A stretch of 26,812 nucleotides of DNA from an uncultured Collinsella sp. (GCA_902492545.1 CABULX010000012.1:1-26812); one strand, 5' to 3'; positions 1 to 7,252 are shown, numbered from the stretch's first letter. Translations and numbers: made by a program. The notes: a model not told the origin generated them from the sequence alone.

Positions 1-1
1 T

Positions 2-571
2 TTCTCGGATCCCGACCACGCCATCGTCGATATTCGCAACGGCATCGTGAGCGGTCGCAAGGTCGGCGGTCCCGCCACCGACCTGGCGCTCAAGATCATG
101 CACGACGCCAAGTATCGCGACCTGCCGTTTATTACGGGCTACGAGGGCCGCGGTGCCGGTGGCAAGACATTGGAGTCAGCGACGTACTTTATCCGCGAGA
201 ATGACGAGATCGTCGGCATGCTCTGCGTCAACACCGACCTCTCGACCGTGCGCTCCATCAACGCCATGGCGCAGCAGCTCATGGCGTGCTTCGACGCGGC
301 GCCGACGCGCACGGAGCCCGCCTCTATCGAGGTCGAAAGCCTTTCGGAGTCCACACAGGAGCTCATCGACCGCAGCATTGCCGAGCTGCTGAGCGCTCGC
401 GGGCTGGATGTGGCGTCGCTTGGTCAAAGCGACCGCGTGGACGTCATTCGCCACCTCAACGGCAACGGAGTGTTCATGCTCAAGGGCGCCGTAGCCTGCG
501 CCGCCACCGCGCTGGGCATCTCGGAGCCCAGCGTCTACCGCTACCTGCAAAAAGTCCGCAAGGAAGGCTAA
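2..571 (+). CDS. YheO/DauR-type PAS-HTH transcriptional regulator, 5' truncated by window edge
   Basis: The reading frame is open from the left edge and ends in TAA at 569-571, leaving about 189 residues, so the true start lies outside the window. The visible part matches the end of a YheO-like PAS domain (motif DIRNGIVSGRKVGGPATDLA, then a stretch ending in GMLCVNTDLS) followed by a C-terminal helix-turn-helix (LGISEPSVYRYLQKVRKEG) preceded by a GVFMLKGAV segment. That order is typical of the DauR/YheO family, some members of which regulate D-amino-acid catabolism. The gene converges on ridA, and regulators of this family are often found near RidA-type imine deaminases, so a link to amino-acid catabolism is a reasonable inference, but the effector and targets are unknown. 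An ATG at 47 lies inside the PAS domain and is not a likely start. Confidence 0.85.
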   Translation, partial: FSDPDHAIVDIRNGIVSGRKVGGPATDLALKIMHDAKYRDLPFITGYEGRGAGGKTLESATYFIRENDEIVGMLCVNTDLSTVRSINAMAQQLMACFDAAPTRTEPASIEVESLSESTQELIDRSIAELLSARGLDVASLGQSDRVDVIRHLNGNGVFMLKGAVACAATALGISEPSVYRYLQKVRKEG

Positions 572-615
572 CGAGCAAAATGGAGTGCGGCTCCACAAGC
601 GATCCGTCACTTGAT

Positions 616-653
616 AAAAGACCCTGCAGCTCGCACGCGCTGCAGGGTCTTTT
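616..653. terminator. Bidirectional intrinsic terminator between the YheO-type regulator and ridA
   Basis: A perfect 15-bp inverted repeat (616-630 with 639-653) encloses an 8-nt loop. The stem core is GACCCTGCAGC, with an A-run on the left and a T-run on the right, so it can act as an intrinsic terminator in both directions. It lies between two convergent genes, 45 bases after one stop and 30 bases after the other. Confidence 0.9.
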
Positions 654-683
654 TGCATGTCATGTTTAGTTGTTGCCAACGCC

Positions 684-1061
684 TTAGAGAGCGGCGACGA
701 CCTCGATCTCGACCAGACCGCCGGCCGGAAGGGCGGCAACCTGGAAAGCGCTGCGCGCGGGGAACGGAGCCTCGAACTTGGAAGCGTAGATCTCGTTCAC
801 GGCAGCGAAGTCGGCGATGTCGGCCAGGTAGACCGTGGTCTTGACGACATCGGCAAAGGTGGCGCCGGCAGCGGTCAGCAGCGCCTCGACGTTAGCAAGG
901 GACTGCTTAGCCTGGGCCTCGACGCCCTCGGGCATCTTGCCGGTTGCGGGGTCGATGCCCAGCTGGCCGGACAGGAACACCATGTTGCCGGTCTGGATGC
1001 CGGGGGAATACGGGCCGATGGCTGCGGGTGCGTTATCGGAAGACACGACGGTCTTGCTCAT
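684..1061 (-). CDS. ridA: RidA family reactive intermediate/imine deaminase
   Basis: The protein has 125 residues, the usual length of the YjgF/YER057c/UK114 (RidA) family, which hydrolyses reactive enamine/imine intermediates released by PLP enzymes such as serine/threonine dehydratase. Family landmarks are visible: AIGPYSPG near residue 14, FLSGQLGIDPATG at 29-41, and the C-terminal FPARSAFQVAALP block followed by VEIEVVA. Arg103 in that block corresponds to the arginine needed for deaminase activity in characterised RidA, so an active enzyme is expected. The start at 1061 is chosen because it follows a good ribosome binding site (AAGGAG, 6-7 bases upstream) and gives the canonical N-terminus. 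An in-frame extension to 1121 has no family similarity. The gene stands alone and is closed by the terminator at 616-653. Confidence 0.95.
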   Translation of the reverse strand: MSKTVVSSDNAPAAIGPYSPGIQTGNMVFLSGQLGIDPATGKMPEGVEAQAKQSLANVEALLTAAGATFADVVKTTVYLADIADFAAVNEIYASKFEAPFPARSAFQVAALPAGGLVEIEVVAAL

Positions 1062-1261
1062 GTTTTTCTCCTTACGATCAGATAGAGAGCGTGAGCGCGG
1101 CGTTCGCACCGGGAGGCACAATTCGGTCTGAACACCGCGCTTGATTTGGGATAGTACTCAAGGTTTCCGCGCGATGCAAGATTATTATCACGTTGCGAGA
1201 ATAATTTATCGCCCAACGGCGCCTGTCGGCCGCTGAACGGCACGACCGGACGGTGAAGCTC

Positions 1262-1333
1262 AAAATGATCCGTTTCCCTCCGTCCCCCATGGATCACCTG
1301 ATCCGCTGGGGACGGAGGGAAACGGATCATTTT
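1262..1333. repeat. 72-bp palindromic element with perfect 26-bp arms
   Basis: Arms 1262-1287 and 1308-1333 are exact inverted complements (26 of 26) around a 20-base centre. The centre holds a second small palindrome, GGATCA-CC-TGATCC (1291-1304). The outer ends are AAAATGATCC / GGATCATTTT, so the GATCC motif occurs at both scales. As RNA it would form a very stable hairpin ending in T-rich sequence on either strand. It sits between divergent genes, so it is not at the 3' end of either and is unlikely to be their terminator. It looks like a dispersed REP/MITE-type element, but no second copy is visible in this window. Confidence 0.85.
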
Positions 1334-1401
1334 TGCTGCAAGGGCTGCTGAAGACTTTGTCCTGCTTGGGCTGCGGTCATCGTCCGCCGCAACAGCGCCA
1401 C

Positions 1402-1407
1402 TATACT
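1402..1407 (+). promoter_or_regulatory. Possible -10 box of the U32 gene promoter
   Basis: TATACT lies 32 bases upstream of the U32 start codon, a suitable distance for a -10 element with a short leader. No convincing TTGACA-like -35 is found 16-18 bases upstream, so the call rests on the -10 hexamer and position only. Confidence 0.35.
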
Positions 1408-1439
1408 TTTGAATATCTGAGCATTTTGAAAGGCAGGAT

Positions 1440-3935
1440 ATGACCGCAACCGCCAGTCGAACCACCAACCGCAGACCCGAGCTTTTGGCGCCCGCCGGAG
1501 GGCCCGAACCCTTTGCCGCCGCACTAGCCGCCGGGGCAGACGCCATCTACTGCGGCATGGGCAGCTTCAACGCCCGCCGCAAGGCCACCAACTTTACCGA
1601 CGAGGCCTTTGAGCAAGCCTGCCGCGCCGCGCATCTAGCCGGGTCGCGCGTCTACGTCACGGTCAACATCGTCATCAAGCAGTCCGAAATGGGCGATGCG
1701 CTGCAACTCATCCACCGCTGCTCCACGCTGGGCGCCGACGCCTTCATCATCCAGGACTGGGGCCTGTTCTTTGAGGTCAAGCGCACCATGCCCGGCATCG
1801 AGACACATATCTCGACCCAAGCGAACATCCATGACGACCGCGGAACCCTTTGGTGCCGCGAGCAGGGCGCCGACCGCGTGACCCTCTCGCGCGAGCTTTC
1901 CATCGACGAGATTGCCGCCATTCACGATGCCGCGCCCGATGTGGACCTTGAGGTCTTTAGCCATGGCGCCATCTGCTTTTGTTACTCGGGCCTGTGCCTG
2001 CTTTCGAGCTTTGCCATGGCGGGACGATCGGCCAACCGTGGCATGTGCGCCCAGCCCTGCCGCCTGCCCTACGAGTTGATCGACGAGAACGGTCGCGCGC
2101 TCTCCCCCGCCGGCCGCGAGCGTGCGCTATGCCCGCGTGACACCAACACCTCACAGCTTGTTCGCCGTCTGTATGACGCCGGCGCCGCGTCGCTCAAGCT
2201 CGAGGGCCGCATGAAGGCGCCCGATTACGTGTACTCCATCGTTGATGTGTATCGTCACGAAATTGACGACATGCTATCCGGAGCCACCGTTGCCAAGGAC
2301 GAGGAAGCCGCCCGCCAGCGCCAGCTCAAGCGCTGCTTTAACCGCGACTTTACGCACGCCTATCAGGACGGCACCTCGGGCGACGAAATGATGAGCTATG
2401 AGCGTTCCAACAATCGCGGCCAGATCGTGGGCACGGTGCTGGGCAGCCGTCTGGCCAACCGCGATGTGCGCGGCCTCAAGCCCGACGACCGCCGTCGCCG
2501 CGCCGCCATCGCCCGCATTGAGCTGTTTGAGCCCGTGGGCAAGGGCGACCTGTTGGAGCTTCGCCACGACGACGAGTTTGACCAGTTCCTGACCACCATT
2601 GCTGCCGATGATGCCGCCGCGGGCGACATCATCGAATGTCGCGTACCCCGCAGCATGCCCGAGGGCTGCCGCGTCCGCGTGATTCGCAGTCAGCGTGCCA
2701 TCGACGCCGCCGGCGCCGCGCTCAAGCGCGATGTGCTGCGCCGCCGAGCTGTTGATGTGTCCGTCGTGTCGCGCCTGGGCGAGCCGTTTACCGTCACACT
2801 CACCTGCTGTGACAACCCCGCGCTCGCCGCCACCGCCACAGGCTTCACCGTCGAGGCCGCCAAGACTCGCGCCGTCGAGGCGGCAGACCTGGTTGAGCAT
2901 GTGGGCCGTATGGGTTCCTCGCCCTTTGAGGCTGCGAGCTTTGACGTTTCGCTCGACGCCGGCTGCGGTATGGGCTTCTCCGCCGTGCACAAGGTGCGCG
3001 CCGCCGCCTGTAAAGCGCTCGAGGAGGCCATTCTGGCACCGTACGAGGAGCGTGCGAAAACGCTCGAGTTGCCGGCGATTGTAACCAGTGATTCCCGCCC
3101 CGCGCCCGAGCACTACCGCGATGAGTCGCAGATCTGCGCCACCGTCACCTCGCTCGAAGCCGCCGAGGCAGCGCGCGTGGAGGGTGCAACGCGCATCTAC
3201 ATGACCACCGACGCGCTCGATGCGGCCGAGCTCTCCCCCGCCGATGCATTTGGGCAGGGTATCGTGCCTGTACTCGACGAGGTCTGCCGCGCCGTCGACC
3301 ACGAGCGCGTCGATCCCTGGATCAATGCTGGAGCCACCGTCGCCGTCGGCAATATCTCCGAGCTCGCCGTAGCCGCGCATGCCGGCGCCACAGCCGAGAT
3401 TCGCTCTTGCCTGCCGGTGCACAACACGCCCTGCATGGAGGCGCTTGCCGAGCGCGGCGCCGGTGCGTTTTGGCTCTCGCCCGAGATCACGCTCGACGAG
3501 ATTGTCTCGCTCGGCGCCGCCGCGCCCGCTGCTCTGGGCATCACCGTCTTTGGCCGCCCGCGCGTCATGACAAGCGAGCATTGCATTCTGCAGGTTGCCA
3601 ATGGCTGCATCCACGATTGTGCCAACTGCCGCCTGCGTGCCCGCAAGCTCTCGCTCAAGAATATCGACGGAAAGGTCATGCCCGTCCGCACCGACATCCA
3701 CGGCCGCTCTCGCCTGTACGATGCCTACCCCATCGACCTCACGCCGCAGGTTCCTCAGCTGCTCGACGCCGGCGTGCGTCGCCTCATGGTGGACGGAACG
3801 CTGCTCGAGACGGATGAGGTGGGCCGTGCCGTCGCCCGCGTCCGTCGTGCCGTCGAGGCAGCGCAGGCCGGCCGCAAGCCCGCCGCCCGCCTACGCGGGG
3901 CGACCTCGGGCTGCATGTTTGTGGGAATCAGCTAA
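1440..3935 (+). CDS. Peptidase U32 family protein, RlhA-like with DUF3656-type middle region
   Basis: The 831-residue protein begins with ELLAPAGGPEPFAAALAAGADAIYCG, the N-terminal strand of U32 proteins, and carries the U32 signature EVFSHGAICFCYSGLCLLS (residues 171-189) followed by GRSANRGMCAQPCRLPYEL. Cysteines 179, 186, 203 and 207 sit in this region. U32 members act in RNA modification (RlhA hydroxylates 23S rRNA C2501, TrhP modifies tRNA) or, less often, as collagenase-like proteases. The length and the middle segment resemble the long RlhA class. A second cluster, C715, C723, C727 and C730, lies near the C-terminus and could bind an Fe-S cluster or another metal (inference). The start ATG at 1440 follows AAAGG. 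The next gene, an RNA pseudouridine synthase, starts 15 bases downstream, which favours an RNA-modification role over proteolysis. Confidence 0.9.
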   Translation: MTATASRTTNRRPELLAPAGGPEPFAAALAAGADAIYCGMGSFNARRKATNFTDEAFEQACRAAHLAGSRVYVTVNIVIKQSEMGDALQLIHRCSTLGADAFIIQDWGLFFEVKRTMPGIETHISTQANIHDDRGTLWCREQGADRVTLSRELSIDEIAAIHDAAPDVDLEVFSHGAICFCYSGLCLLSSFAMAGRSANRGMCAQPCRLPYELIDENGRALSPAGRERALCPRDTNTSQLVRRLYDAGAASLKLEGRMKAPDYVYSIVDVYRHEIDDMLSGATVAKDEEAARQRQLKRCFNRDFTHAYQDGTSGDEMMSYERSNNRGQIVGTVLGSRLANRDVRGLKPDDRRRRAAIARIELFEPVGKGDLLELRHDDEFDQFLTTIAADDAAAGDIIECRVPRSMPEGCRVRVIRSQRAIDAAGAALKRDVLRRRAVDVSVVSRLGEPFTVTLTCCDNPALAATATGFTVEAAKTRAVEAADLVEHVGRMGSSPFEAASFDVSLDAGCGMGFSAVHKVRAAACKALEEAILAPYEERAKTLELPAIVTSDSRPAPEHYRDESQICATVTSLEAAEAARVEGATRIYMTTDALDAAELSPADAFGQGIVPVLDEVCRAVDHERVDPWINAGATVAVGNISELAVAAHAGATAEIRSCLPVHNTPCMEALAERGAGAFWLSPEITLDEIVSLGAAAPAALGITVFGRPRVMTSEHCILQVANGCIHDCANCRLRARKLSLKNIDGKVMPVRTDIHGRSRLYDAYPIDLTPQVPQLLDAGVRRLMVDGTLLETDEVGRAVARVRRAVEAAQAGRKPAARLRGATSGCMFVGIS

Positions 3936-3950
3936 CCGAAAGGCTTACAC

Positions 3951-4610
3951 GTGAACGAAGAACCTCAAGTCCTCTACTGCGACGCCTGGCTCATGGCCAT
4001 CGACAAGCCCGCCGGCATGATCGTCCACGGCGACGGCACCGGCGAGCGCACGCTCACCGACTACGCCAGCGACCTGCTGCTGGCGATGGGCGACGGCTTT
4101 GCCGCGACCGACATGCAGCCGCTCAACCGCCTGGACCGCGACACCACCGGCGTGGTGCTGTTCTCGCTCGACAAGCAGACGCAGCCCGCCTTTGACCAGA
4201 TGGTGATCGACCACGCTTTCGAAAAGCACTACCTGGCGCTCGCCGAGGGCAAGATCGACTGGAACGAAAAGCTCATCGACAAGCCCATCGCCCGCGACCG
4301 TCACGACAGCCGAAAGATGCGCGTCGGCGCCAGTGGCAAGCCGTCTCAAACGCGCGTGAAGGTGCTCAAGCGTCTTAAGAGCCGTCGTGGCCTGCCCACG
4401 CGCTCGTATATCGATGTCGAGCTGCTCACCGGCCGCAAACACCAGATCCGCGTGCATCTGGCGAGCGAGCGTCATCCCCTGGTGGGCGACGAGCTCTACG
4501 GCACGCCGCGTCCCTGCGGCCTGATGCTCCATGCCCACAGCGTGTCCTTTACGCATCCCGTAACCGGCGAGCACATCCACATCGAAGCCCCCTGCCCCTG
4601 GGAGCCCTAA
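3951..4610 (+). CDS. RluA-family pseudouridine synthase, short form without S4 domain
   Basis: A 219-residue protein with the RluA catalytic motif NRLDRDTTGVVLF, in which Asp62 is the expected catalytic aspartate, followed by EKHYLALAEG and the C-terminal RKHQIRVHLA and HPLVGDELYG motifs of the family. The enzyme would isomerise uridine to pseudouridine in rRNA or tRNA; the target base cannot be read from sequence. There is no N-terminal S4 RNA-binding domain, since the catalytic fold starts within the first ten residues, as in RluA/TruC-sized members. The start is GTG at 3951 with AAAGG about ten bases upstream. It follows the U32 gene by 15 bases and is almost certainly co-transcribed with it, forming a two-gene RNA-modification unit that ends at the terminator overlapping its stop codon. 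Confidence 0.93.
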   Translation: MNEEPQVLYCDAWLMAIDKPAGMIVHGDGTGERTLTDYASDLLLAMGDGFAATDMQPLNRLDRDTTGVVLFSLDKQTQPAFDQMVIDHAFEKHYLALAEGKIDWNEKLIDKPIARDRHDSRKMRVGASGKPSQTRVKVLKRLKSRRGLPTRSYIDVELLTGRKHQIRVHLASERHPLVGDELYGTPRPCGLMLHAHSVSFTHPVTGEHIHIEAPCPWEP

Positions 4611-4649
4611 AACCTGCCAAAAAGGGACAGGTTTATTTTGGCAGGTTTT
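4609..4649 (+). terminator. Intrinsic terminator after the RluA-family gene
   Basis: A perfect 14-bp inverted repeat (4609-4622 with 4636-4649, core AACCTGCC) begins at the stop codon and ends in TTTTA. The left arm AACCTG can also pair with CAGGTT at 4628-4633 inside the loop, so two alternative hairpins share one 5' arm. The loop carries GGGACAGG, a word that recurs at 5013-5021. Confidence 0.75.
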
Positions 4650-4699
4650 ATCTGGGCAAACGTCAAGCCGTCACGATGGCTCAGCCACGGTCCCAAAAC

Positions 4700-4916
4700 G
4701 TCTCGATCTGTAACAGTTAGAACCCATTTTCCGGTCTATCTGTTACAGATCGAGACATTCGAATCCCCCTCAAGGGAAAATCTCGATCTGTAACAGTAAC
4801 TCGGCAAAATCCGTCCCAGATGTTACAGATTGAGAAAAAGGGACGGCGCGGTTCGGAAGTATCTCAATCTGTAACACCTAGCCCACTTTTAACGGTCCAG
4901 TTGTTACAGACTTAGA
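4700..4916. repeat. Array of three palindromic repeat units with 80-81 base period
   Basis: Six copies of a 15-bp word, consensus TCTCGATCTGTAACA, alternate in orientation. Forward copies start at 4701, 4781 and 4862; inverted copies (TGTTACAGATCGAGA) start at 4741, 4821 and 4902. Forward and inverted starts are exactly 40 bases apart in each unit, and units repeat every 80-81 bases. Unit 1 has a perfect 17-bp stem (4700-4716 with 4740-4756), unit 2 has one G-T difference, and unit 3 has two or three changes. The loops are also related: units 1 and 3 share a CCCA-TTTT-CGGTC skeleton, so a whole unit of about 56 bp was multiplied. Complementary words in loop 2 and the next spacer (CCGTCCC at 4811, GGGACGG at 4840) add a competing fold. 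Function unknown. Confidence 0.9.
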
Positions 4917-4932
4917 CAAACCGGCAGACAAC

Positions 4933-4969
4933 GAAAGCGACAACACCCGTGATGGACGTTGCCGCTTTT
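4933..4969 (+). terminator. Hairpin with T-rich 3' end downstream of the repeat array
   Basis: Arms 4933-4944 and 4958-4969 pair with a single A-C mismatch (core AAAGCG / CGCTTT) around a 13-base loop, followed by CTATT. It could terminate plus-strand transcription entering from the repeat array, but the T-tract is short and the call is tentative. Confidence 0.5.
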
Positions 4970-5005
4970 CTATTGAGAAAACTACTCGCTTTTTGTTACT
5001 AGCCA

Positions 5006-5041
5006 CCAAAATGGGGACAGGCACCTTCGCGGTGGTTTTGG
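5006..5041 (-). terminator. REP-like hairpin, possible terminator of the deoR-type gene
   Basis: CCAAAA (5006-5011) pairs with TTTTGG (5036-5041), with a nested CACC-TTCGC-GGTG hairpin (5022-5034). It lies 20 bases past the deoR-type stop codon on the minus strand and would end in ATTTTGG there. The interior carries GGGGACAGGCACC, a word common in REP elements associated with RAYT transposases (recalled family knowledge, not searched). Confidence 0.45.
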
Positions 5042-5061
5042 CCTTAGCCCGTCCCCTGCTG

Positions 5062-5808
5062 TTAGACCGTGATGACGTTGTCCATTGCCCGGTACTTGGC
5101 GGGGACCTCGCCTGCGGTAATAATCGTTGCGTCGCGGAAGTCCGCGAACTTGACGGGCGCCACCATGCCAAATTTACTGGCGTCCGAGATTACGAAGCGC
5201 TTGGCCGTATGGCGCATCGAGATACGCTTTACTTGCGCCTCCTCGATATCGGGCGCTGTGAAGCCCTGCTCGGCGGCAATGCCGTTAGAACCCCAAAAGC
5301 CGCAGTTGAAGTTGTAGCGGTCTAAGGTTGCCAAGGCATCGGGGCCAACGAGCGCCTCGGTCTCGGGTTTGAGCTCGCCGCCCAGCACCACGGTACGCAT
5401 GCCGCGCAAAGCAAGGCGTTGAGCATGGAGCACGGAATCAGTCACATAGGTGACACCTTCAAGGTGTGGAAGATGCTCGATGAGCTTGAGCGTCGTCGAG
5501 CCCGAGTCGATGTATACAAAGCTCTCGGGCTCCACAAGCGCCGCCGCACGGGCGCAGATACGCTCCTTGTCGTCGTTATGGAGATCACTGCGCTCGCTAA
5601 GCGTTAGGTCGCGCGTCACGTGCGCGCGCTCAAGACTCGTCGCTCCGCCGTGGACCTTGGCGATGCGGTGCGCTCGGTCGAGCGTCTGCAGGTCGCGCCG
5701 AATGGTAGACGCCGTCACGCCCAGGGTGTCGGCAAGCTCTGGCACAGTAACAGAGCCAGCCTGCTGCACCATCGACACGATCGCGGTGAGCCTATCTTCC
5801 GCTAGCAT
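5062..5808 (-). CDS. DeoR-family transcriptional regulator
   Basis: The 248-residue protein has the standard DeoR/GlpR layout. An N-terminal winged helix-turn-helix (residues about 6-57) carries the family motif VTASTIRRDLQTLD and ends in KVHGGA. A C-terminal DeoRC sugar-phosphate sensor follows, with YIDSGSTTLKLIEHLP and a late VISDASKFG motif. Such proteins usually repress sugar or polyol catabolism genes and are released by a phosphorylated sugar. The start at 5808 is 3 bases after the stop of the oxidoreductase gene, with GAGGAG inside the end of that gene as its ribosome binding site, so the two are translated from one message. It probably controls its own operon; candidate binding repeats are at 6951-7070. 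The ligand is unknown. Confidence 0.93.
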   Translation of the reverse strand: MLAEDRLTAIVSMVQQAGSVTVPELADTLGVTASTIRRDLQTLDRAHRIAKVHGGATSLERAHVTRDLTLSERSDLHNDDKERICARAAALVEPESFVYIDSGSTTLKLIEHLPHLEGVTYVTDSVLHAQRLALRGMRTVVLGGELKPETEALVGPDALATLDRYNFNCGFWGSNGIAAEQGFTAPDIEEAQVKRISMRHTAKRFVISDASKFGMVAPVKFADFRDATIITAGEVPAKYRAMDNVITV

Positions 5809-5811
5809 CGC

Positions 5812-6894
5812 TTACTCCTCCTCGGGGTACACGACTCCCCAGTCGGCGCGAAGCTTGGTCATAAGCTCCATAACATCAGAAGCATAATCCAGCAGCTCGC
5901 GCTTGGAGTCGTCGCCGGCAACGGCCTTCTCAAGATCCGCCATCTCATAGCAAAGGGCGTAAGCCTCGGTGCCCGCGACAACGTCCTCATGATGACCGTC
6001 TGCGGTCCACACGATGGTCGCGTGGTCGGCACGCGGATACTCGTTGACCTCGATATAGCACTTGTCAAAGCTGATGACCGAGCGCTTGGGCTGCTTGGAG
6101 TGAAGCGTAAGACTCACAACACCCAGCTGCTGCTCGGCATTACGGCAGACGATGCCGCCCGCAACGTCGACGCCGGTCTCACAGGTGTTGCCCAGCGAAA
6201 CGACCTCAGCGGGCTGGCTTGCCATAAAGAGGCGCATAACGGACAGGGCATAGACGCCAATGTCGAGCATGGCACCGCCAGCAAGGTTGCGATTGTAGAA
6301 ACGGTTGGTCAGGTCGCCGTACTCCTTGTAGCTGCCAAAGTTGAGTTGGGCGAGGTTCATGCGGCCAAACTCGCCGGCATCCATACGGCGGCGCAGCTCC
6401 TGATACAAGGGCATGTGGAGCACCGTAGTGGCGTCCATGAGGATCACGTTATGCTCATCGGCAATGGCACGTGCCTCGTCGAGCTCGGCGGAGTTGAGGG
6501 TAATGGCCTTCTCGCAGAGCACGTGCTTGCCAGCTGCCAGAGCGGCGCGCAGGTAGGTGATATGCGTGTTATGCGGGGTGGTGATATAGATTGCGTCGAT
6601 GTTCGGATCGGCATAGAGGTCCTCGACCGTTTCATAGACCTTCTCGATGCCATACTGCTCAGCAAAGGCCTGAGCCTTGGACAGTGTGCGGTTGGCGACG
6701 CCCGCAAGCTTGCGGCCGGCAAGAGCGAGAGACTGGGCCATCTGGTTGGCGATAACACCGCAACCGATCACAGCCCAGCGGAGCTCGGGGGCCGTAAAAA
6801 TATCGTTGGGGAACGGCTGATCCTGGACCGAGGCAAACGCCGCCTTAGCGGCTGCTTCGGCGTCGAGTGGAGCCTGCTTGGAATCTGCCATCAT
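5812..6894 (-). CDS. Gfo/Idh/MocA-family NAD(P)-dependent oxidoreductase
   Basis: The 360-residue protein has an N-terminal Rossmann fold (WAVIGCGVIANQMAQSL, GxGxxA at residues 44-49), then TTPHNTH and HVLCEKAITLN, where Glu128-Lys129 match the family EK motif (usually EKP, here EKA), and then the C-terminal substrate domain with GGAMLDIGVYALS containing Asp211 and Tyr215. Family members oxidise or reduce sugars, inositols and dihydrodiols, so a carbohydrate substrate is likely, and the paired DeoR-type regulator supports this. About 35 residues precede the Rossmann fold, a little more than usual. Two adjacent ATGs are possible starts (6894 and 6891). The AGGAGG site is 3 bases from the first and 6 from the second, so initiation at 6891 is mechanistically more comfortable. 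It is the first gene of a two-gene operon. Confidence 0.92.
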   Translation of the reverse strand: MMADSKQAPLDAEAAAKAAFASVQDQPFPNDIFTAPELRWAVIGCGVIANQMAQSLALAGRKLAGVANRTLSKAQAFAEQYGIEKVYETVEDLYADPNIDAIYITTPHNTHITYLRAALAAGKHVLCEKAITLNSAELDEARAIADEHNVILMDATTVLHMPLYQELRRRMDAGEFGRMNLAQLNFGSYKEYGDLTNRFYNRNLAGGAMLDIGVYALSVMRLFMASQPAEVVSLGNTCETGVDVAGGIVCRNAEQQLGVVSLTLHSKQPKRSVISFDKCYIEVNEYPRADHATIVWTADGHHEDVVAGTEAYALCYEMADLEKAVAGDDSKRELLDYASDVMELMTKLRADWGVVYPEEE

Positions 6895-6950
6895 GTGCCT
6901 CCTAAGTCATCGGAAGTCCTTCATTTCTAACAACCCTATATTCGCACAAT

Positions 6951-7070
6951 TGCGCGCGTATCTGCTCGTGTTTGCGTGTTTATTTGCTTATCGGTCATTA
7001 TTTAGCCATAGTTGGTAGATGTTTGCGCGTCTATGCGCATTATCGCGCAAGGCTATGCGCGTAAATGCGC
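6951..7070. promoter_or_regulatory. Candidate operator array: four degenerate 15-bp repeats upstream of the oxidoreductase-deoR operon
   Basis: Four related words share the pattern TGCG-GT-TAT--GC: TGCGCGCGTATCTGC (6951-6965), TGCGTGTTTATTTGC (6973-6987), TGCGCGTCTATGCGC (7024-7038) and TGCGCGTAAATGCGC (7056-7070). The last two agree at 13 of 15 positions. An inverted TGCGC-GCGCA pair (7034-7049) lies between them. The array covers the expected promoter zone of an operon that encodes its own DeoR-type regulator, so autoregulation is a reasonable inference. Confidence 0.45.
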
Positions 7071-7175
7071 ATGCGACGATCCTTGTGAAACATAAAGGGG
7101 CGGAACACCAAAGCCCTAAAAGACAGAGTAGGCCGTATTACTCCACCCCTCTGGGGGCGCAGCCATCAAAGGAAG

Positions 7176-7240
7176 GTCCCGAACTGCCGACAGATAGGGA
7201 CTTCCCTAGCTGCCGGCACATAAGGAACGTCCCCAGCTAC
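7176..7240. repeat. Degenerate tandem repeat of about 27 bases
   Basis: Related words start at 7176 (GTCCCGAACTGCCG), 7202 (TTCCCTAGCTGCCG) and 7229 (GTCCCCAGCTAC), about 26-27 bases apart. Each of the first two copies closes with a partial complement of its start (GGGAC or GGAAC). They look like decayed copies of a small intergenic repeat. Confidence 0.5.
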
Positions 7241-7252
7241 AGGCGTTTCAAC

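Larger units (their letters stand above)
1062..1439. other. Intergenic region between divergent ridA and the U32 gene
   Basis: I see no credible gene in these 378 bases. The region must hold the promoters of two divergent genes, ridA (minus) and the U32 protein (plus). It contains a large perfect palindrome (1262-1333) and a TATACT box (1402-1407), annotated separately. Nothing else was recognised. Confidence 0.6.
4611..5061. other. Repeat-rich intergenic region between the converging RluA-type and deoR-type genes
   Basis: I find no coding sequence in these 451 bases. They contain a terminator (4609-4649), a three-unit inverted-repeat array (4700-4916), a terminator-like hairpin (4933-4969) and a REP-like hairpin near the 3' end of the deoR-type gene (5006-5041). 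The flanking genes converge, so promoters are not expected unless the array is itself transcribed. Confidence 0.7.

Noticed and set aside
2274..3701. Minus-strand frame of 475 codons opposite the U32 gene
   Set aside because: It is antisense to a well-supported gene, low in complexity (Gly, Ala, His, Arg rich) and lacks family motifs.
4700..4916. CRISPR array
   Set aside because: Repeats are only 15-17 bp, alternate in orientation and have related spacers of 23-26 bases. CRISPR repeats are direct and have unrelated spacers, and no cas gene is nearby.
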